Source of the DNA: Phlebopus portentosus
Lineage: Eukaryota > Basidiomycota > Agaricomycetes > Boletales > Boletinellaceae
Assembly: GCA_037892935.1 (NCBI GenBank)
Contig: JAYXKI010000005.1
Location: 1,674,001-1,738,000 of the forward strand
Reading direction: 5' to 3'
Length of the DNA: 64,000 bases
The notes under the pieces were generated by a model. That model saw nothing but the letters and a program-made list of their open reading frames with translations. It searched no databases and was not told where the DNA came from. The position numbers and the translations under genes were made by a program. Below are positions 51,701 through 62,577 of the stretch, in pieces. Each line of letters begins with the position of its first letter. Position 1 is the first letter of the stretch.

Positions 51701-54700
51701 TTTTATTTATTTACTCATATAAGTAAGATGTACAGACCTGCCATTTGCTTGTTTTCATTTCATGTGACTCTTGATGCGCTTAGGAACGTCTTGTCCGAAT
51801 ATTATCAACTTCGCATTAAACCTTAGGCTCAACAGTCAGACTCAACAGGTGAAATAATCAAATGAGTTTCAGGGGGCTGGTTTCCAATATCCCCTAACGG
51901 AAGACAAGGAATGTACTACAGCGGTTTACGATCAGAACTACACACAAACTTCTGAATAGACCGGACTTGAGAGAGAACCTGTTCTAAACTGAATGAAGCT
52001 GAACCTGCAAATGAGTCTTCCGTTCGACTGCGCTGACACCAAGATCGTATAACCGGAGAAGGACCAGACACTCGCTTCGTCGGAGTAGCATACCGAAGCG
52101 ATGATAGTTTGTCTCCATGACGAGAATTCGTGGGATTATTATTTGATATTTGGTAAAAGCAATTCTAATGGACGTCAATCAGCAGACATTATTCACACGA
52201 CATTCATAAGCTACGCCGATACTACCGCGGCGAAGTGAGAATATTTCTATCGGCACTTCCAAGTCGAGACCTGCGACTAACAGGCTTTATCCTACCCATA
52301 TCCATAGACGGACTTCTAGCTAGCATAGATTCTTTTTTCCGTGCAATATACTAGCACCGATGCTGCGCCTCGGACATAAAAATATCGTTTCAAATGCGAT
52401 CAGCGTACCAAATAGGTTGTGCCTGAGTCTTTCATGGGACCAGCAAAACAGAAAAAGATACCATTGTCAGCGTCGGTGCACTCAGAAAATCTTTACGCTG
52501 AGGAGATAACAGACCGCGTCATCATGCTAACTATCCGGACGGTGGATGACAACACTGGTCCTGGAGAATGCCCTGTGCATGCCTACAGAATCTAGTGTGT
52601 TGGATATCGTAAGACGCGCAGACTCACAGGAATTAGAGCGAGTCACGTCAGCCTGCCGACCGACGCTCGGACGCTCGATGTCGATTCAACTCCCACCTGA
52701 ACCCACGAAGCGGACGGCCACGATCCGTATCCCGTAGTGATTCCTGGTCTATTTTCGTCAAGTTCATATGTTGAAAAACAAGCGAGCTAGACTGACGAAA
52801 ATGCAAGGTGCCTGATGTGCCAAGCCACGGCGAATAAAGATTTTCGTCGTTCGCGGCTCTCATTGCAGCGGCGGCCGCCTGTCGGTTAGTGATCTGCAAT
52901 ACGGTCACGAAAGTACAGTTTCATCGAGAAATCAGTCAGAAGCTGTAGAAATAGAACGTGAAGTGAACGACTTGCCTCTTCAAAGTGACCTTTTGTGACC
53001 AATCTCATTCTTGTTCTCGAAAGCATTTGAATACGTGAGAACGAGCCTGAATAATGCTTCCGACGCGGGATGATCGTCATCAAGAGATTCTCCGCAGCGG
53101 CTGTTGCACCAATGCAACCAGCATGTAAGCTAAACGTGCGAGATGGGTTAAATAAATAACTGTTAAACATTCAAAGGAAAGAACTCTCTGGTGCCTGATC
53201 ACGGAGTTGTGTATTAGATAGCCGATCAATATGTCCGTGTCCAGATACAAAATTTCTTTTCAAGAAACGGAGGGAGAAACCAATGCAATCCTTTCAAAAC
53301 TCGCTTCTTGTCATTCCGGAGGCAAATCCGTCAGTCAGGAACGTAAGATCAGAGTGGTTATTAGGCGTGATCAGCGTCCAACGGGACCAGGTTCCGCAGT
53401 TTCCGGTTTGTCCATGTCAGAGACCAGAGACGACTGTCCGACGGCGGATGGACTGTCTTAATCCGATAAATCGAGACATCAAACGGTCTGACGCACAGTT
53501 CCCGTCTTCCCGATAACACAGCCAGAAGCCCAATGTGACCAAGCAAAGCTTGCTAAATGACTGTATCGCAGAAGCATAATCAAACCTGAAAGAAATCAGA
53601 TGTGATGCTATTTGAAACGAAACACTTGCCCATTCTCCCAAATCACTCAACCGAGCTGAGAATACAGTATCACGATTTCTTTGAACCGTGTGTGCAATAC
53701 TTCGGAGCGGTAACTGACGACCGAATACCATTACTGTAGATGGTCGCTAATGGTCAGCGCGATGGCGCTGCGTCACGTCGTAATTATGGAAGGGAGGGCA
53801 TCTTGTTGCGGCTATCTTTCCGCGGTATTCTGCTCGCCTGCGTAAGCATTCCCTGGAAGATGGGCATTCTAGTCAAATGAACGAACGTCAACATCACCAC
53901 ATACTTCCCTAGGTTCTTCCAAGACGAGTCGTATATCGAAATCGACATCCCACGACCTGTTCGAGGAACATCGCGACTGCGGAAAGAAGCTGGAATCATC
54001 AGACAAGAACACGCTAGGAATGGAACATGATGCCTTCGACAGGAATACCACTAGTACCTTTGAATAACCGGCTGGTCTGTAAAATAGAAAGGTATCAAAA
54101 GGAGCAACAGCGATGGAAGTTTTTCTCGCCTATAGTTCACTCCCGATCGGCCCGGGATATAGGCGCTATAGAGGACAGTGACGCGCCCATCAGCGATATT
54201 ATGTTCGGGGATTTGGCTCTAAGTTACTAGAAATAAACGTCTCAGTGGATCCACTGCGCAGCTCGCAACAGTAATACTCGCAGCTCGCAACAGTAAGTTG
54301 GGCGCGGATTTGATGTGCATATCGATCCCTCGTTGAAGCATAGCCTTTCAATGCAGTTAGCACTAAAAATAAAATCTTTATAAATCACCATCGGGTTTGG
54401 TTTATTGTTGCGACAAAAGAACATCAAGACTTGATATGAAGCCTTTACTTGGGGCTGGCTACATATCATATCAGATCGATTCGAAGCATCTATCCACCTG
54501 AATCCTGTTAAAGCGAATTTGTTATCGGCAATTAGGTATCTCAGTATAGCTAGACCCAAAACGTACCCAAGATGGATGCACCAAGGGAGCAAGCGTAGGG
54601 CGTAACGTTCATAGAATAAAGAAAAGGCCGCTTCCAATGTACCGAATCATCGATTTCTGTCAAGACTCATGATGAAGGCATGTGTAATTAGCCAGAGCAA

Positions 54701-56836
54701 TTTCAATATCGACAACTAACCATTGATTATCAAAAGAAATCAAAGGGATGGCAAGTCAGCGTCCAGAAAAAGTGACTCAGAGCTTTGTGATCTGTTCGGT
54801 ACTTGCCTCATTGGACCATGCCCACGTTCTAGGTCGGTCCAAATGTTTCTTGAGGTATTTCGGGAAGTGGAAGTCCTGTGGAAGTGCATATGAGATTGCT
54901 CAGAAACTTACCTTAATATCGAAAAAACGCATTTATCACACGCGTTTCTAATAAATAGTAACAGAAAAGGATCCCAAGCGTGCCCTTCTACCATTGAACG
55001 ATAGAAGAGATAGTAGAGTTTGAAAAATCTACACCTTAGATAGATCTCAACGATATGTTCTTGTTCAAGTATTACGAGTCGGATGATTCCATCTCGTATA
55101 GATTTAACGGGTTGGAAACTCTGGGTCCCCAGTAACGATTGGAGCTGCCAAGTCCAAATTGGTTTATGGTTAACAACATCGCGAGATCAAAATCTGAATC
55201 CACACAAAGATCAGTATTCGTCTGTAAAGGGTGCGGTTCTGAAGTTCAGCAACACACCACCTCGAAGGTATTCATTCAGTCGCGACTTTGGAGTAAGAAA
55301 GCGAAGCGGCAAACTTTATCTATCCATAGCTATCGCATGACGTTCCGGGAATAAGCAGAATAGACTCATCGGCTCTGGTGTCATATCAGATGCGAAATTT
55401 CAGACGAACATATGTAGAACGCCGGTCGACCAAGTCAATGTTCAGCGTGTTTTCCGATCCGAGCTATTACTACTCACAGTCTCTAAGCATAGATCCGGGC
55501 CAATATCGCCGGGGTAAGACTACTGTACCTCGATCTCGGAATCGAGGCAGAACTCCTGCTTCTCGCCGACGATTGATCACCGAAACACACCGGTTGCCCG
55601 ACGGAGCGTTTACTGCGAGCGGGATCCATGACGGAATTAGTTCCGTTCGCGACATTGCAGCACGAGCAGAGAAACCATATTCAGTCAGTCCCCAAACATC
55701 ATATGCACGGTGTTCACCCCTACATAATGAAACTCTGGGCTCCATACGTGGTGGCGCGCTTCATAAAGCAACGAAACTACGTCAATACCAGCAGGAGAAG
55801 AAGTGGGATCCCGAGCCGAGGCTTTCTTGCACAATTTTCGATGCCCGAGAAATATCAAAGGAAAATTCGTCAGTCATTGGTTAATCAGAAATAGATCCTG
55901 TTGATGCGACATGCTCCGTAGCATCTGGAGACGGCAAGCGGCCTGCAAGGGGGTGCAGCGGAACTCTCTCTCATAGGCGGATCAATCGGATAAATGGTGA
56001 TGCAGGTGATGCCCGCGCCGCTTTCGCGAAAGAGATAGAGCGAAACGAAACAGTGCATCTGACCGGGGCAGAAAGGAGGCCTATTGGTTAGGTTACAAGA
56101 AAGACCAATCGTATTTTAGCGGGCCCTGACGGAGGAGAAACTACTAAATCTAGTCTAGAGTTTAGTCACGTGAATCAAGTAGTTGTCGATCGCTGCGTCG
56201 ATCACCGACACTGGTAATTCATCCTCAATATTTACTCGGACGAAGTCGAGAAAGGTTTTGGTTCACCAGACACAGACTTATGTTTTCTACATCGCCATTT
56301 CCTTGAAACTCCGCGTCATGTGAAGTTGATCGCATAGCAACCTAAGATTCAGATTAATGCTTGAACCTCCAGTCCGAACTTTTCGGGACCTGTCACGCGG
56401 AATGGGCGTTTGGTGTGAGCTCAGGTGACTCCTGTGAGTGAATTCTCTCGTCATATGAGCGGTATATGGATATCTTGTTTCTAACGCGGGCGGGAAGAGT
56501 CCGGAACACGCTTGGCGTAGAATTTGCTGCCACACAAACCGAGGACAACTTGCACTTGTCTGTCCTGCCCTGTAGTAATCCGTCTCGTATCGGAGCGGAA
56601 GATACGGGTCGACAAAGCATCAATGCCCGAAGCTGGGCAGAACGCCACTTTTAAGTCCCTATGCCGTCCGTGCCGTGGTGTTAGTTGAAGAAAATCCGGA
56701 GGAAATATAATTATGTGTGCTTATAAGGCTTGGGAAGGAGGAAGTTTCAGACAGGCTGAACCAAATAGCTTGCAACGAGTCAGCTGCTCTATTCGCTCTC
56801 CATCAATACCCTTCGCGCTCCGATTATCGCTCTGCC
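51701..56836. other. Gene-poor region, no gene recognised
   Basis: About 5.1 kb with only short frames. The longest, 55378-55884 (+, 168 codons, Arg/Ser-rich) and 54242-54637 (-, 131 codons), show no motif and no convincing exon partners. A short tRNA-like A-box (GTTCAATGGTAG on the minus strand, about 54995) occurs without a T-arm. Probably decayed DNA. Confidence 0.5.
54257..54296. repeat. Short direct repeat, two copies of a 22-bp unit
   Basis: CGCAGCTCGCAACAGTAA occurs at 54257 and again at 54279, with ATACT between. It lies in non-coding DNA and looks like a local slippage or repair duplication. Confidence 0.8.
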
Positions 56837-58552
56837 ATGTCTACATTGCGTCTTACCAGGGGCCTTGCAAGTGCTTATAAGGGCGCCGTCCGATCTCACA
56901 TCTCAAGGTCTCATTTCCATTCCTCTGCTCCTGCAAACATGAAGGTCCGTCGCGACACATCCAATTACAGTCCACTGTCTTAATTGATTCCATTCGTGTT
57001 CAGATTCTTGCTGTACTCTACGATGGACATGAAGCTGCTCGTCAGGAGCCTCGACTCCTCGGCACAACCGAAAACAAGGTTGGTACTACAGACTACATTG
57101 CTGTATGGCCATGTATTGAACCCTCTGCGCGCCTCTAGCTCGGCATTGAGCAATGGTTAACGAGCCAAGGACACGACCTCATCGTACGTCGTTCCGACAG
57201 GCTGTCGTTACTGTCATTGATCGAACACCCCCCAGGTAACGAGTGACAAGGAGGGCCCTCAATCTGATTTCCAGAAGCATATAGTCGATGTACGTCGTGC
57301 GAGATATCTCAGTACCTATTGTTCGGCATCCCGCGTTATTAATAACTGTTCCGTTCATAGGCCGAGGTCCTCATCACCACACCATTCCATCCTGGTTATC
57401 TCACAAGGGACTTGATTGAGAAGGTTAGCACTATGCATCGGTCCTCTCACGCGCCTGGTTCTAACGCACATCCACAGTCGAAGAACCTCAAAGTCTGTGT
57501 GACTGCTGGTGTTGGTTCCGACCACATCGACCTTAACGCTGCTGCCGAGAGGGAATTCAAGTCCTGGAAGTTACCGGCTCGAACGTGGTCTCAGTCGCCG
57601 AGCATGTCGTCATGTCGATCCTGTTGCTCGTTCGGAACTTCACGCCGGCCCACGAGGTAATTGCACTAAACCATTTTACCTGTGCATTTATCTGATAATC
57701 TCTGTAGATGATCGAGCGCGGTGACTGGCAAGTGTCGCAGATTGCGCGAAACGCGTTTGACCTTGAGGGTAAGGTCGTCGGGACTCTTGGCGCAGGACGC
57801 ATTGGCTACCGCGTATTGCAACGCTTGGTGCCCTTCAACACGAAGGAGCTTCTCTACTACGACTACGCACCTTTGCCGGAAGGTTAGTTAGTGATTCCAG
57901 GTTTGGTTAAATAGGTTTGTTCCGCATTCTGACGATGCTGCCTGCAGATGCTGCGAAGGCCGTCGGAGCTCGTCGGGTCGAGGACTTGAAAGACTTCGTA
58001 TCGCAGGTTTGCAAAAGTCACTCTATTTACGACTTTTGTCTGATAATCATTTTTTTCCCGAAATCTGAAACAGTGTGATGTTGTTACCGTGAACTGCCCG
58101 CTGCACGAGGGTACTCGCGGATTGGTCAATGCGGAGCTGCTCAAGAGCTTCAAGAAGGGTGCATGGCTCGTCAACACCGCGCGTGGTGCCATTTGCGACA
58201 AAGACGCCGTCGCAGCGGCAATCAAGTCTGGACAGCTGAACGGATACGCTGGTGACGTCTGGAACGTCCAGCCAGCACCCAAGGATCACCCATGGCGCAC
58301 GATGAAGAACCCGCTCGGCGGTGGTAACGGCATGGTCCCGCACTACTCCGGTACAACCCTCGATGCTCAGGCCCGTTATGCAAATGGTGTGCGTGAGATT
58401 CTGGAGAACTACTTCACGAACAAGCCGCAGAATCCCGCGAACGTTATTATTGGCAAATCCGGTTATGAGACCAGAGCTTGTGGGTATCCCTTTTCAGTTG
58501 ACTGTGGTCATCATTATTCACATTTGTTCCAGATGGACAACGCAACAAGTAA
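56837..58552 (+). CDS. fdh1: NAD-dependent formate dehydrogenase, with an apparent 1-bp frameshift
   Basis: D-2-hydroxyacid-dehydrogenase-fold enzyme that oxidises formate to CO2 with NAD. Exon 1 (56837) encodes an Arg/Ser/His-rich presequence suggesting mitochondrial import; the conserved enzyme begins [10 protein letters not shown] at the next splice. Family motifs are in order: [84 protein letters not shown] (catalytic Arg), [12 protein letters not shown] (catalytic Gln) and [18 protein letters not shown] (catalytic His). A last intron restores the C-terminus TRAYGQRNK with the stop 58550-58552. Within one exon, A-A-E-R and I-Q-V-L-E-V are in different frames: the G run at 57551-57553 has three G where four would keep frame. 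This is either a sequence error or an inactivating lesion. Confidence 0.85.
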
Positions 58553-58858
58553 AGTCGAATTGCTGAGTCAAAGATTTGTTCATCTTATTGGATATGATTT
58601 GTATATCTTACTCGTATGTATCGAGCGAATCGATGTCTTTGATACTTATTACTCTGAAATCATTGCTGAAAAAAAAAACTCATTTGATCCCAATCTAACA
58701 TGATGTATAAAATAATAGAGCGTGAAAGTCTCCCGATAAGTAATGAATATACATTACACCACTTTACATTGTATAAAATAGTATGTTATCCGCGAACCAC
58801 TGCGCTTATAATTTAATGCGAAATCATCTGAGAAGAATGGTAAAGAGAGTGCGGAAAA

Positions 58859-61271
58859 TCATTCAACATCGACTTTCTCCACGAGTTCTTTCATGCGCTT
58901 TTCGAGTTTCAATGCATTCTTGTAGTATACTGAAGCCTTCAGGGTTATAGGTCCGACAATTCCGAAAGACGAGGAGACTGTCGGTAACGAAGGCATCCAT
59001 GGTAGAGTACTGGCCTGTCTCAAGCTTGTGTTCCATTGTGCTAAAATCTAAAAAAAAAGGCACCCATTCGAAATTCTTCCTCTCAGATAGAAAGTATCTG
59101 CATACGTACCCATTGGATGTTTGATAACATTGTAATAGTCCGGAACCTCTTCAGCCTTGACGGGGTGAAGAAAGGCCCATGCCAAGGGGTGATTCTGAAG
59201 CTCGACGAGGATCCGTCGCATCGCTGCATACAGAGGACTCTTCGCACAGTACAGCTGCGTCACTTCCGTCTGCATATCAGGAGTCCATCCTGTCTCCCCT
59301 GGAATCGGTACGTTACTCCCTTATGGCCGAGAGAAAGATTATTAAGTATACTGACTCAGTCCTGGCACGTCTTTGGGATCAAGGGTGATACCTTCGGGTT
59401 GCCCTTCTTGAAACTGGGGTAACCCAGGATAAACGACATGACTCTTGCTCATTTGGCGAATCTTCGTCAAAATGGCCTCTCGCTGCTGCGCAATGAGCTC
59501 CTGCGAGTGGAGATAGTCGACTTTCGGAAGCATGTGGCACTCCATGATCGTCCCGCCCTCGTAGTCCTTGATGTAACCAGCCCATACTGCACGGTCAAGC
59601 GTGATTTGTTTTGAGAAACCCTGTTTCTGGAAGTAGCCGACGGCATAGTTATCCGCGTACGTAAGGAAATGCATCATGTCAGGATATGTCTTGCGGATGT
59701 GCATCTTGAAGTGGTTCATTAGCATCCCGCCGTAACCCTGGCAGAATTAAATCAGCTCTGATTCTGAGCATGGTGAACCATCCAGACATACTTTGACTTG
59801 ATCAACTGAAGCTGTTGCAAAGAAAACTATTTCCGCAAAGCCTCTTTGCGGGAACGGTCGGTAACAGATCCCACCCACTACTTTATAACCGTGCTTAATA
59901 ATGGCTAGGGCTTTCGAATTCGTGTCGAATGTTAATCGGGCGATATATTCTCTCGGCATCTTTGGTAGTTGCTTTTGAAAAAGCGTCTTGAGTCCAGTCA
60001 GTATAATAAGAGATCGTGGTGTCTTATCATTCTCGACCGCCGTGACTTGTATGATTCCTTGCCTAATTTCTGCATAAACGGCCTTTTCTGGTCGCAAGGT
60101 ACTCTGCGAAAATATCCACATTTTAGATGGAAAAGGAATATGCGAAAGCCACAGTGGCTCACCGGCGTCTGTGCGGAAGCGCCTGTATCGACGGTGACAC
60201 CGGTGGCTAAGCGAGATAATTGCTTGTCATCTACCTCCACTTTGATCTTTGTCTCATGAGACATCGCACTATTGACTCGACCATTCATCTTAGCACCTTC
60301 AGCGGCTGAATGCGGCTGTTCGGACGGAACGGACGTATGCGCAACCTTTTTCCCCATATTCTTCCCACCAGTCTTGCCACTTCGATGCGGAGCTCGCCTA
60401 CCATTCGTCTTCGCCGCACCACTTGGCCGCGGAATACGGGCTGCGAGCGGTCGATCTTCTTCGTCTTCGTCATCCTCCGGCTCACTTAGCGATGAGTCGG
60501 ATTGCGACGTGCGCCGGCGTTTTTGAGGAGGTGGCGGCACATCGCTGAGAGAAGAGTCAGGAGACATAAGATGCTTGGTGGGTGTTACTAGAGGTTCAGC
60601 TACAAGGATTGTCAGCAAATATGGATTGAGATGGTGAGAGCTACAGGAAGAGAAGGGAGACCTGCCTGGTGAACCGTCAGATAATGGGCTAGACACGTGC
60701 CTATGAAGTTGCATCTGCTGTCGTAAGGATTCGATGTCTTCATTTGTATACGTGAAGTCTAGAAGGAATCCTTCATCCTTCACAGATTAAGTCATGAAGC
60801 AAGGTATAAGCATGGGGGTTCTGGTTAGGAAAAAAGCGCCGAAACCGCGCACCTAATTAGTTAGAGAACCAAAAAGGCATAGTAAATGCAAGGCAAGGTC
60901 CTTGATATGATGATGCTGCTTACCATTAATAACTCATCCAGCCGGATTGCAACTTTCGCGCGGCGAACATATTCGCTTTTACCCAGTCGAAGTTCATCTG
61001 TTCCGTGGCTCTTCGCGCCATGACCACACGCACAAATGTCAAGATATCTCGAATCTTTCTCGTCTTCATCAAAAGCAATATGATTTGCGTCGCCGAGGGA
61101 GGATTCTTCTCCGGACTCTGAAGAATCGAGGAGAAGAGCGATATCAGGAGGCGGATGTAAGCCAGGACATGAGTTACAATCAGAGCAGCGAGAATGCCTG
61201 GCAATCTTTAATGCTATCGCATTTTTGGAGAGGTTGTTAATGTCGAAACCTGCAGGATAGAGCGCGCTCAT
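58859..61271 (-). CDS. gcn5: Histone acetyltransferase Gcn5 (SAGA), with N-terminal Cys-rich extension and C-terminal frameshift
   Basis: Acetylates histone H3 in SAGA-type complexes. The GNAT domain has LTGLKTLFQKQLPKMPREYI, GGICYRPFPQRGFAEIVFF (catalytic Glu), VKGYGGMLMNHFK and TYADNYAVGYFQKQGF; a bromodomain follows (HPLAWAFLHPV, VPDYYNVIKHPMDF, NCRTYNPEG). The model continues upstream without a stop through MSPDSSLSD (60567), joins exon LLDFTYTNEDIESLRQQMQL to an exon starting at 61271 (MSALYPAGFD) with C-S-D-C..C-P and C-A-C-G-H clusters resembling the metazoan PCAF_N region. A second intron near 60600-60660 is possible, and two separate genes cannot be fully excluded. Near 58936-58942 one extra base puts the conserved end (YYKNALKLEKRMKELVEK, stop 58859-58861) out of frame; read as given it ends at 58863. 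Confidence 0.85.
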
Positions 61272-61442
61272 CGGTCGCGGTGTTGAGCAAGGATGACGGC
61301 AACGCGGCAGGCCGACGAGACGATCACAACGCGTGACTTGCACGTTTGGAGCAGGAGCAAAGCTTCGAATATTTCGCACTCACCGTAATTCCTTATGATG
61401 TCCTCTTGATTTTTCTACTTTTTTCTTCTACAATTACTTACT
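61272..61442. promoter_or_regulatory. Shared divergent promoter, GCN5 / GH45-like gene
   Basis: 171 bp between the two start codons. No specific box is convincing. Overlap with the GCN5 leader is likely, because a further in-frame ATG lies at 61379 on the minus strand. Confidence 0.3.
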
Positions 61443-62434
61443 ATGAAGCCTCTATCTGCGTTCATATTCCTATGCCTTGTATCTCTTGCCTTAGCGGATG
61501 CAGAATGGATCGACTACCCAGACTCAGGCTTCGCGACTATGACACACTACAGTCTACCCTTAGACTCAATAGCAGCATGCGGATGTGTCGCAGAAAGTAC
61601 ACACTATCCAACAGCGGCTCTCAGTCAAATGGCTTATGGTAGCAGCGAGGCATTCGGGCCAGGATGCGGCCGCTGCTTCAACCTCACGCTTCTTAACACC
61701 TTTCTTTCAAGCCCACCGTTCTTTCCCAATGTCACAAATAGCGTTGTTGTCAAAGTCACTGACCTCTGTCCGTTTGTGGGAGAATGGTGCTCCGGTACAC
61801 AGGACAAACCAAATCCGTGAGTTCGTTGAACAGAATTTTGTGTTTACAATGTGTTTGAGCTTACACCCTAGAGCTGGACACCAACTGAACTTTGACCTGG
61901 CGTGGCCATCTACAAGTATACCTGATGATTTCTTCCCGAGCAATGCGAGCTTTTATGGTGCGTACCTACTTTTAGACCTTAAATATAACAGTTACAGTAA
62001 CGTTTTCAATCTGCAGGCTATTCAGACTTCGGGGTATGGAATATCAGCTATGCTAGTGTTCCCTGCGAGTCAGCATGGGCAGGAACATCTAATAGCTCTA
62101 GCTTTGGTCCTGTGGATTATTTGGGAAGCGAATCTGTCTGTTGTCCAGCAGACCCGTTTGTACGCCCTTGTTTATGTCGTTTGCTTATGTTTTATACCTT
62201 TTTCGTTGTGTCAGACAAACTCTAACTCGACTTGTGCATCTTATTCTGACCTCAACGGAATACCGTACGTGCCTCATCTATATTTCTGGCTTACCTGAGT
62301 CTGACAATCAGCATATATGCAGTCGTGAAGCCACACCTGGCGTCGCCAGTTCGTCATTGCAACTTATACCCCACCGCCTAAATATCCTATCTGTCTTTAT
62401 TGCTATCCTGGTATTGTGTCTTGATTTAGTATGA
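61443..62434 (+). CDS. Secreted GH45-like / expansin-like protein with predicted GPI anchor
   Basis: The start at 61443 opens a clear signal peptide (KPLSAFIFLCLVSLALADA). The mature part is a double-psi beta-barrel: MTHYSLPLDSIAACGC, STHYPTAALSQMAYG, GPGCGRCFNLTLLN, then VVVKVTDLCPFVGEWCSG with the Asp-Leu-Cys motif that carries the acid residue of subfamily C GH45 endoglucanases, and later FDLAWPSTSIPDDFFP, YSDFGVWNISYASVPC and CCPADPF. Four introns are needed. Using the acceptor TATGCAG at about 62324, the last exon reads REATPGVASSS and ends in a hydrophobic tail (LNILSVFIAILVLCLDLV) typical of a GPI-attachment signal. Whether it cuts cellulose or only loosens walls cannot be decided from sequence. 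Family membership is strong; the exact exon 4 borders are less sure. Confidence 0.85.
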
Positions 62435-62577
62435 GGGACCATTGTGGATATCTTCTTTATTCATTTTTATGTAGAACTGTATGACTGATATACGGAGTAG
62501 ATTCTTATAATACAAGTTCTCCAATTTCCCAATGCTCTACTAAAAATAAGTTATGAGAAACAAGACCTAATGAGTTT

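Noticed and set aside
54980..55015. tRNA-Gly-like A-box (GTTCAATGGTAG on the minus strand)
   Set aside because: No anticodon arm or T-arm follows at the right distance. A single A-box-like match is expected by chance.
55378..55884. Plus-strand 168-codon frame
   Set aside because: Arg/Ser-rich without motif; a second overlapping frame of similar quality exists. Not enough to call a gene.
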